21,864 bases of DNA. Source: a virus. The number at the start of each line of letters is the position of its first letter. The first letter of the stretch is position 1. Under the pieces are notes generated by a model. That model did not search any database. It had not been told where the DNA came from and saw only the letters and a program-made list of their open reading frames with translations. Made by a program: the position numbers and the translations under genes. The stretch is from IMG/VR virus record IMGVR_UViG_3300046009_012299, positions 1 through 21,864 of that record, one strand, 5' to 3'. Shown in pieces: positions 7,997-13,097 of this stretch.

Positions 7997-8000
7997 ACCT

Positions 8001-8008
8001 ATAAATAT
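8001..8008 (-). promoter_or_regulatory. ATATTTAT octamer before the 681-aa repeat gene
   Basis: Coding-strand context TTTTAATATTTATAGGTATG: the octamer ends only 4 bases before the start codon and directly follows the U-tract of the terminator at 8016-8043. If it is a -10-type element, the transcript would be leaderless or nearly so. Confidence 0.48.
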
Positions 8009-8015
8009 TAAAAGA

Positions 8016-8043
8016 AAAGACGCTTGCTAAAGCAAACGTCTTT
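8016..8043 (-). terminator. Intrinsic terminator after the tail tube gene
   Basis: Coding strand: AAAGACGTTTGC, loop TTTA, GCAAGCGTCTTT; eleven pairs with one internal mismatch, then TCTTTTAA. It lies 24 bases after the tube stop codon and ends just before the octamer and start of the 681-aa gene. This is the strongest terminator in the window. Confidence 0.75.
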
Positions 8044-8067
8044 AAAATAAAAAATATAAATAAGAAA

Positions 8068-8553
8068 TTAGAAGTTGAGGATACAATAATCCATCGCAAT
8101 GTTTACAGTTAAATTAATTGCTGCTTCGTTTGCCCAATCGTATTCACCGAAAGTAGATGATTTTACATAGGCACCTTTAATAATCCATTCACTTACGATA
8201 TCACCTACTGGGCCTAAAATGTCTAATGTTAAATCTTTCTTATAAAAGTCAGAATAACCATCTCTACCCGTTACTGATTCGTGTGATAAACGTACCCATT
8301 CCATTACTGCTTGTGCACCAGATGGAGTTACTGGATCGTATAGGCTTAGCTGCATGTCATTCCATCTAACTTTACCTTTTACTTTACGGTAAACGTTAAT
8401 ATGGTCTAAAACAATATCACTAGCTTCGAATCCAGGAGCAGCAGCTGCTTTAATCAAATATGCTGGGATACCGTCAATATACATTATAAAGCGATTCTGA
8501 ACTTTAGGTTCAAACGCTGTAAACATTATTTCATTTGCCGAAATTGTTGCCAT
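8068..8553 (-). CDS. Tail tube protein, T4 gp19-like (161 aa)
   Basis: The tube protein stacks as hexameric rings inside the contractile sheath and forms the DNA channel. The 161-residue length matches T4 gp19 (163). Family features seen are an N-terminal NRFIMYIDGIPAYLIK strand, a middle with KVKGKVRWNDMQLSLYDPV, the AQAVMEWVRLSHE helix, DLTLDILGPVGDIVSEW, and a C-terminal NEAAINLTVNIAMDYCIL strand. It follows the sheath gene as in T4. An unusually strong hairpin and an ATATTTAT octamer lie between them, so it may be transcribed separately at high level, as expected for a tube protein needed in over a hundred copies. Start ATG at 8553 has an A-rich leader without Shine-Dalgarno. Confidence 0.93.
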   Translation of the reverse strand: MATISANEIMFTAFEPKVQNRFIMYIDGIPAYLIKAAAAPGFEASDIVLDHINVYRKVKGKVRWNDMQLSLYDPVTPSGAQAVMEWVRLSHESVTGRDGYSDFYKKDLTLDILGPVGDIVSEWIIKGAYVKSSTFGEYDWANEAAINLTVNIAMDYCILNF

Positions 8554-8580
8554 TTTTATCTTGTTGTTTAGTTGCTATTA

Positions 8581-8588
8581 ATAAATAT
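8581..8588 (-). promoter_or_regulatory. ATATTTAT octamer before the tail tube gene
   Basis: Coding-strand context TTATTAATATTTATTAATAG, 6 bases after the perfect hairpin at 8595-8621 and 27 bases before the tube ATG. Sheath and tube thus appear to be separately transcribed. Confidence 0.48.
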
Positions 8589-8594
8589 TAATAA

Positions 8595-8621
8595 CTACAT
8601 TCCCCTATGCAGGGAATGTAG
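8595..8621 (-). terminator. Perfect 10-bp hairpin at the end of the tail sheath gene
   Basis: The arms CTACATTCCC and GGGAATGTAG pair perfectly around a 7-base loop (TGCATAG on the coding strand) that contains the sheath's TAG stop codon. The T tail is poor (TTATTAA), so it may act as an mRNA-stabilising or processing hairpin rather than a true terminator. The octamer for the tube gene follows 6 bases later. Confidence 0.55.
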
Positions 8622-10326
8622 CGCCGGTTGGTTGTACGTTGAAGTTCAAGATAATGAATTCAGCAGTCTTAGTTGGTTGAATATAAATCTGACCTACTAA
8701 TTGATTGCGATCAATTACATCAGGTGTGTTATTTGATTCATCCATTACTACTCTATAAGCATATAAACCTTGACGTTGTACTACTGAATCAAGATATGGA
8801 TTAACTTGAGATAAGAATCTATTACGAGTTACCTGAGTATTTTGTTCAAATACTAAAGTATTACCTACTTGACCAATATAATCTTTCAATGCAATCAATA
8901 AACGACGAACGTTTACACGATCAAGTGCTGTTGATTTTTTCTGCAATGTTTTCTGACCAAATACTACAACACCTTCTCCAGGGAATGTAGCTAATGGATT
9001 AACATTACCTAAATATAATGCATCACGATCTGATTGAGTTAATTTTCTTTCAGCACGTAATACTGAAGGAACACCACCGCGGTTTAAACCTGCAGGAGCA
9101 AACCATTCAGCACCTATTTGGTCGTTAAATGCTAATACACCACCCATTATTGTTGATGGAGGACACCATACATTCTGACCTAATGCTGTTGAGAATAATT
9201 GAATCCAAGGCCAATATGTTGCAGCGTAATTGCTTGATTGACCTGAAGCAGCAGCAGCTGCACTTGATACTACAGCACCATATACTTTACAATCAACCAT
9301 TGCGATTGCATCACCACGCTCTTCACAAATAGAAATCATTCTTGAAGAAGCAGCATTATCTAAACCAACACCTGGGGCTAACAATACATTGAATCTATAT
9401 TCATCTTTATTAGCTAATAGGTTAAATGCTGTGTTATAATCAGCAGGTGCAAATCCTTGAACATTAGTTGTTGAAACATTTTCATTAAATAATGATGGAG
9501 ATGCAGCACCGTTAGTTAATCCACCTGCAAAAGCACCAGCAAGTGAACCACTTCCTACAGCTGGTAACCCAGCAGCATATGATCCTGTTTTGTAATTGCC
9601 GTTGTTGTCAATAGAATCTGGTTGAGGAGCAAGTACTGATTTAACTCTAACATAGAGAGAAGCATTAGTATAAGAACCAGTAGAGTCAATATATGGATTA
9701 AAATCAGTATCTAAACGATAAACAGGTCTAATATCACCAATTACACGAGAAATATAGTTTGGTAATCCTGGATCTAATGATAAATTAGACCAAGTTTCTA
9801 AATAGTTAGGTTGAGCAGTGTTATCATTACCGGCACGAATAGCTAAAGTAAATGTACCACTACCTGTATTTACTTGTGTAACTTCCCAACGAACATTAGT
9901 TGAACTACCACTAGCTAAAGCGCCAGCGTTAATAGGACTAACGTTATTCATTACATCACCCCAAGCTAATGTTTCAAGTTGGAATGAAGCACTATTATTA
10001 CTTGAAGAAACACTAGCAGAAGCATAAGTACTAAGACCAGTACTACCACTAATAACTCTAGTAACTAATAATGTCTGTCCGCCATTTTGAAAGAAATCTT
10101 TAGCGGCTAATGATGTAAAGTATTCGTAATAGTAACTACCACTTTTAAATGATTCTCCAAATTTTTGTGCAAATTCACTGTAAGAAGTAACGTAAGTAGG
10201 AACATATGGTTGACCCAACACAGTTGGACCAACAATAGCCGTTGCTGAACCTACAATACCCCTTTGAACTAACGATTGGTCAGATTCATTTTGGAATACG
10301 CCAGGAGATAAAATTTTTTCTGCCAT
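8605..10326 (-). CDS. Contractile tail sheath protein, T4 gp18-like (573 aa)
   Basis: The sheath surrounds the tube and contracts at infection. The N-terminus (LSPGVFQNESDQSLVQRG, then TAIVGPTVLGQPYVPTYVTS, then YSEFAQKFGES) and the C-terminal domain (about 455-573: LDRVNVRRLLIALKDYIGQV, FEQNTQVTRNRFLSQVNPYL, QRQGLYAYRVVMDESNN, QIYIQPTKTAEFIILNF) are typical of the sheath family. These termini exchange strands between neighbouring subunits in solved sheaths. The central part (~100-300) is Ser/Ala/Gly-rich and probably forms the variable surface domains. At 573 residues it is somewhat shorter than T4 gp18 (659). The stop codon is inside a perfect 10-bp hairpin. The octamer lies 42 bases upstream of the start. 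Confidence 0.96.
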   Translation of the reverse strand: MAEKILSPGVFQNESDQSLVQRGIVGSATAIVGPTVLGQPYVPTYVTSYSEFAQKFGESFKSGSYYYEYFTSLAAKDFFQNGGQTLLVTRVISGSTGLSTYASASVSSSNNSASFQLETLAWGDVMNNVSPINAGALASGSSTNVRWEVTQVNTGSGTFTLAIRAGNDNTAQPNYLETWSNLSLDPGLPNYISRVIGDIRPVYRLDTDFNPYIDSTGSYTNASLYVRVKSVLAPQPDSIDNNGNYKTGSYAAGLPAVGSGSLAGAFAGGLTNGAASPSLFNENVSTTNVQGFAPADYNTAFNLLANKDEYRFNVLLAPGVGLDNAASSRMISICEERGDAIAMVDCKVYGAVVSSAAAAASGQSSNYAATYWPWIQLFSTALGQNVWCPPSTIMGGVLAFNDQIGAEWFAPAGLNRGGVPSVLRAERKLTQSDRDALYLGNVNPLATFPGEGVVVFGQKTLQKKSTALDRVNVRRLLIALKDYIGQVGNTLVFEQNTQVTRNRFLSQVNPYLDSVVQRQGLYAYRVVMDESNNTPDVIDRNQLVGQIYIQPTKTAEFIILNFNVQPTGATFPA

Positions 10327-10368
10327 TTTGTATAATTGTTTTTGAAATTTAATAGGATTGACCTATCG

Positions 10369-10376
10369 ATAAATAT
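10369..10376 (-). promoter_or_regulatory. ATATTTAT octamer before the tail sheath gene
   Basis: Coding-strand context TTTTGATATTTATCGATAGG, 42 bases before the sheath ATG in a 77-base gap. A small inverted repeat (ATAGG/CCTAT) lies just downstream in the presumed leader. Confidence 0.45.
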
Positions 10377-10403
10377 CAAAAAATCATTACAAAACGCGGA
10401 ATA

Positions 10404-10670
10404 TTATTGGACAGGCATTACTTCCCCAGTCTCTGGATTGATTGAGCCAGTGCCGTACTTTTCCTGGAGGGATTTAGCTAAATCATTTTCTTTTTGTTCG
10501 ATTGTAGTTAAATCACCTAATAATACTTTTTTATTAGATTCAAGTTTTTCAACCTGTTCTAATAATGATAGACGTTGTGCTTCTGCTACACCAATTTCAA
10601 ATAATGTTTGGTTGTACTTTGACTGTAAATCTCTAACTGATTGTAATTCTTCTTGTGTTAATTGTGCCAT
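10404..10670 (-). CDS. Small coiled-coil protein (88 aa), function unknown
   Basis: From the ATG at 10670 the protein begins MAQLTQEELQSVRDLQSKYN and is almost wholly helical. Heptad-like Leu/Glu/Lys continue through LLEQVEKLESNKKVLLGDL to about residue 75, and the end is a short Gly/Pro tail (NPETGEVMPVQ). I chose this start over the in-frame ATG at 10691 because the latter overlaps the preceding gene and adds only MGKIKNV. It is the last gene of a four-gene cluster upstream of the sheath gene. Proteins of this shape are common in late regions of T4-like phages, but I know no assigned role; a virion-associated oligomer or assembly factor is possible. Confidence 0.75.
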   Translation of the reverse strand: MAQLTQEELQSVRDLQSKYNQTLFEIGVAEAQRLSLLEQVEKLESNKKVLLGDLTTIEQKENDLAKSLQEKYGTGSINPETGEVMPVQ

Positions 10671-10678
10671 AACGTTTT

Positions 10679-10909
10679 TTATTTTTCCCATTTAGCTAAT
10701 GGGCAAGCTTCAGGACCTCTAGGGCTAAATACTTTTTTATTTAGTGGACATCCACATTCGCTACATATTAATATATTAAGTGCAGGAACATGAGTTTTTT
10801 TATCACATGAATCACAAATACTAGATCTATATTCAGCTAGTGCTTGTTCTTCAGGTGTTGGGTTAGCTGCTGCTACCCACGCTTGAAATATTTCTGAAAT
10901 TTTATTCAC
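10679..10909 (-). CDS. Zinc-ribbon protein (76 aa)
   Basis: The protein has a short helical N-terminus, then a cysteine cluster: CDSCDK near residue 33, CSECGCPL near residue 53 and a further Cys in GPEACPLAKW near residue 69. Two CxxC pairs are the signature of a structural zinc ribbon, and the CPxxKW-type ending is common among small phage proteins of this kind. The start is a GTG at 10909 that overlaps the last 8 bases of the upstream coiled-coil gene, implying coupled translation. Role unknown: nucleic-acid binding or protein-protein contact could both be served by the ribbon. Confidence 0.78.
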   Translation of the reverse strand: MNKISEIFQAWVAAANPTPEEQALAEYRSSICDSCDKKTHVPALNILICSECGCPLNKKVFSPRGPEACPLAKWEK

Positions 10910-11363
10910 CTACTTTAACTAATTTAAAGAAAGTATTATATACTCCTTCACTTTCAACATTTTCAAATTCTTCTAATTTGAATGGATGATATTCTAATTC
11001 ACGTTCTTCTTGAAGAAGAGAATTAAAATCGTTTTGGAAGCTAATAAAGTCTGGATTGATTTCACGTGATACTAGTTCCTTAGTTTCATCATCAACTACT
11101 TCGTTGATGTAGACAGGAATATTAATACGGCCGTTTTCTTCTTTTCCGTACTTTTTAATTAATTCTTCCTTAAGTTTTTCTACTGATTCTTTTTCAGTTG
11201 ATACTTTTTTGGATAAATCGTGTAGCCAGTACTTTGTAGTTAGTTTAATTTTTTCACTTAATAAACCTTTAGCTACAACTTCACCAGTTTGATTATTAAC
11301 TACTCCATTTAATTCACTTTCTAAAGAATAAAATTCTTGTAATTTTAACGTAACTTTTTCCAT
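10902..11363 (-). CDS. Coiled-coil protein, possibly DUF1617-like (153 aa)
   Basis: The protein starts MEKVTLKLQEFYSLESELNG and contains NNQTGEVVAKGLLSEKIK. A charged helical segment follows (KESVEKLKEELIKKYGKEE), then a short beta stretch (GRINIPVYINEV) and a C-terminal helix/strand with LLQEERELEYHPFKLEEFE. The pattern 'helix, KYG, acidic turn, FKLEEFE' resembles small phage proteins grouped as DUF1617, whose job is unknown; I hold this only loosely. It lies 5 bases after the membrane-anchored protein and overlaps the zinc-ribbon gene, so the cluster 11644-10404 is very likely one operon. Confidence 0.72.
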   Translation of the reverse strand: MEKVTLKLQEFYSLESELNGVVNNQTGEVVAKGLLSEKIKLTTKYWLHDLSKKVSTEKESVEKLKEELIKKYGKEENGRINIPVYINEVVDDETKELVSREINPDFISFQNDFNSLLQEERELEYHPFKLEEFENVESEGVYNTFFKLVKVGE

Positions 11364-11368
11364 ACTAC

Positions 11369-11644
11369 TTACTTAGTTTTTTTAACAACTGTTTTTTTAG
11401 CAGCAGTTTTTTTAGCGGCTCCTTGTTTAGCAGCATTTGCTTTTCTTTCTGCTTTTTGCTCAGGAGTAGCAATTGGTTCTTCTACTACTGGGACAAATAC
11501 TGTTGGATCAGGAGTTGCATTTTCAACTACAATTGGATTAACAGGGCTAGATGTTTTTACATCATCATGAGATGATTTTTTCCTAAGAGAAAAAGCAACG
11601 AATGCCGCTACGGCTAAAACAAGAACAATAATAACTTGTAACAT
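11369..11644 (-). CDS. Membrane-anchored Lys/Ala-rich protein (91 aa)
   Basis: From the ATG at 11644 the N-terminus is one hydrophobic helix (LQVIIVLVLAVAAFVAFSL) followed by RKK. It therefore reads as a single-pass inner-membrane anchor with the rest in the cytoplasm by the positive-inside rule. The remainder is a Pro/Val/Thr-rich linker and a basic AAKKTAAKKTVVKKTK tail of histone-like composition. An in-frame ATG at 11722 would add 26 residues, but that stretch overlaps the ATATTTAT octamer and the previous gene, so I prefer 11644. It heads a four-gene cluster. The function is unknown; a membrane-bound basic tail could tether DNA or capsid/tail parts, but that is speculation. Confidence 0.75.
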   Translation of the reverse strand: MLQVIIVLVLAVAAFVAFSLRKKSSHDDVKTSSPVNPIVVENATPDPTVFVPVVEEPIATPEQKAERKANAAKQGAAKKTAAKKTVVKKTK

Positions 11645-11669
11645 AAAATTTATTTTTTGGTTTACGTAT

Positions 11670-11677
11670 ATAAATAT
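11670..11677 (-). promoter_or_regulatory. ATATTTAT octamer before the membrane-anchored protein gene
   Basis: Coding-strand context TTTATATATTTATATACG, 25 bases before the chosen ATG at 11644. It is flanked by an inverted repeat (TTGGTTT at 11698-11692, AAACCAA at 11664-11658 on the coding strand). Its position helps to reject the longer start at 11722. Confidence 0.45.
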
Positions 11678-11712
11678 ATAAAGAAAGTAGAAACCAACCA
11701 AATTTATTTTTA

Positions 11713-12090
11713 TTAAGGACAAGGAGAAGCAAGTGTATCTACTGTAGTAGCAACATTTCTACTAACACCAGAAGTAGTAGTAATTAAAGCAGTACATCCT
11801 GCTCCAGCAGCAGGACACGTAGTAGAATCAAGTGCTCTGGATATAGGATAAGAATTAGCTCCATCCCACCCTCTTACACTAACACCAGGTCCTGCTGTAA
11901 CCTCAATTGATGCTCTTAAATCACAAGAAGTGCTATCAAAACTACTTCCAGCATTTTCCCAATTGGTTCCTCCATCTGTTGAATACTGGAGTGTAATTGG
12001 CAACCCAGTAGTAGTTAATTTACCATATAAATTTATTGTGAAAGGACCAGCATATGTGTATCTAACCCATATTTTTAATGAAGGAGGCAT
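11713..12090 (-). CDS. Small beta-rich tail-fibre-region protein (125 aa)
   Basis: No recognised family. The sequence is Thr/Ser/Gly-rich with alternating hydrophobic residues, suggesting a beta sandwich: IWVRYTYAGPFTINLYGK, LQYSTDGGTNWENAG and LRASIEVTAGPGVSVRGW. It ends in a Cys-containing region (TTCPAAGAGCTALIT and a final SPCP). Five cysteines in 125 residues is notable for a phage fibre protein. It follows the 217-residue protein by 24 bases and precedes the unit headed at 11644. It is probably a fibre tip, adaptor or decoration protein belonging to the adhesin block; evidence is context and composition only. Confidence 0.68.
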   Translation of the reverse strand: MPPSLKIWVRYTYAGPFTINLYGKLTTTGLPITLQYSTDGGTNWENAGSSFDSTSCDLRASIEVTAGPGVSVRGWDGANSYPISRALDSTTCPAAGAGCTALITTTSGVSRNVATTVDTLASPCP

Positions 12091-12114
12091 AAGTTTTTAT
12101 TTTAATATTTTAGA

Positions 12115-12768
12115 TTAACATTGGGATGGATCACAGTAACACCCAGTAGTATTACGAACTACTACATAATATACATAACTTCCTGAGGCAAAATTATATG
12201 TGTAATTATATGTTATTGTTCTATTAACATCATTTCTTATAGATGCACTTGCTATAAGAATAGCCCCCCCTGAGTATACAAAGCCTGAGCAGTCAGATAT
12301 ATTAGCATTAGAACTTCCATCAACATTCCATGGTGTTCCATAAAATATCATCCAACATCCTGTATCTCCACTACTTTCTGTAATAGGACTACCTGATATA
12401 TTAAGACTTAAAGTTGCATTTGTTATACCAACATCAATGGGTATCATAGATGTATATGTGCTACAATTAATATTACCACCCCAATGACTATACAAACTAG
12501 CTGTTGTAGAAGCACTGATAGCAGCAGTGTGGTTATATGAATACCATTGAGACATAGAAATAGGAGGAGCATATGCTGCATTCACTGTATATCTAGATCC
12601 CGAAGATATTAGATTAATAGGGGCATAATTAGCATTAGGGCCAGCACCAATACACCCAGAATTATATCCAGACGCCCACCCACTAAATCTATAAGTAGTA
12701 AATACACTTTGAGACATTTCTACTCTTACATCGCTAAAATCTATTAATCCGCTACTTGGTAATGGCAT
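12115..12768 (-). CDS. Tail fibre-associated protein with short 'DFSDVR / SMSQWY' motifs (217 aa)
   Basis: The N-terminus, LPSSGLIDFSDVRVEM, and a second motif near residue 89, PPISMSQWYSYN, match a short repeated pattern (G-x-I-x-x-S-D/Q-hydrophobic) found at the start of many phage tail-fibre or tail-tip proteins. The rest is Ser/Thr/Asn-rich beta sequence with eight cysteines, including the C-terminal CYCDPSQC. No membrane segment or signal peptide is seen. It lies 10 bases after the 105-residue gene and 24 bases before the 125-residue gene, in the S74 fibre unit. It probably joins or caps a fibre; the beta domain may bind a cell-surface glycan, which is inference. Confidence 0.68.
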   Translation of the reverse strand: MPLPSSGLIDFSDVRVEMSQSVFTTYRFSGWASGYNSGCIGAGPNANYAPINLISSGSRYTVNAAYAPPISMSQWYSYNHTAAISASTTASLYSHWGGNINCSTYTSMIPIDVGITNATLSLNISGSPITESSGDTGCWMIFYGTPWNVDGSSNANISDCSGFVYSGGAILIASASIRNDVNRTITYNYTYNFASGSYVYYVVVRNTTGCYCDPSQC

Positions 12769-12778
12769 AATTTAAACT

Positions 12779-13096
12779 TTATAGCCAAGGGGCTTGTTGA
12801 ATTAATACGGGTGGGTTAATTTGATTTTCAATTTGCTGTGCTATATTTTCTTCCACTGCATTAATATCCATAGAACTACTTACCCAATTATATACTGTTT
12901 GGTATGTTAATTCTTCAAATGGTACAAATACAGAACCAGTATCATAAGATACTGTTTGAGTTCCAATTGAAGATCCTTGATATGAGCCAGTAGCACCATA
13001 TGCTTGCCAATGCACTAAGAATACTACATCTGTTTGTCCTGATGCTGTAGGATATGATTCTAGTGGATTAAAATTCCAATTGTAAGTTATTGCCAT
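12779..13096 (-). CDS. Small conserved phage protein next to fibre gene (105 aa)
   Basis: Starts MAITYNWNFNPLESYPTASG, continues with DVVFLVHWQAYGA and FVPFEELTYQTVYNWV, and ends NPPVLIQQAPWL. The order 'ITY.W, V..V.W, F.P.E.LT...V..W, then a C-terminal helix and P-PW end' is a pattern I associate with small proteins that accompany tail-fibre genes in T4-like phages. Their function is unassigned (possibly fibre assembly or attachment). The gene starts one base after the stop of the S74 fibre gene. An ATATTTAT octamer overlaps the fibre's last codons just upstream, so it may also be transcribed independently. Confidence 0.75.
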   Translation of the reverse strand: MAITYNWNFNPLESYPTASGQTDVVFLVHWQAYGATGSYQGSSIGTQTVSYDTGSVFVPFEELTYQTVYNWVSSSMDINAVEENIAQQIENQINPPVLIQQAPWL

Positions 13097-13097
13097 A

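Noticed and set aside
8055-8062. T4 late promoter sequence TATAAATA on the plus strand after the tube gene
   Set aside because: It lacks the ATATTTAT core on the coding strand (TTATTTAT instead), lies before the terminator, and no plus-strand gene follows.
11645-11722. Longer start (ATG 11722) for the membrane-anchored protein
   Set aside because: It would overlap the preceding gene and read through the octamer; the ATG at 11644 gives a clean N-terminal membrane helix.
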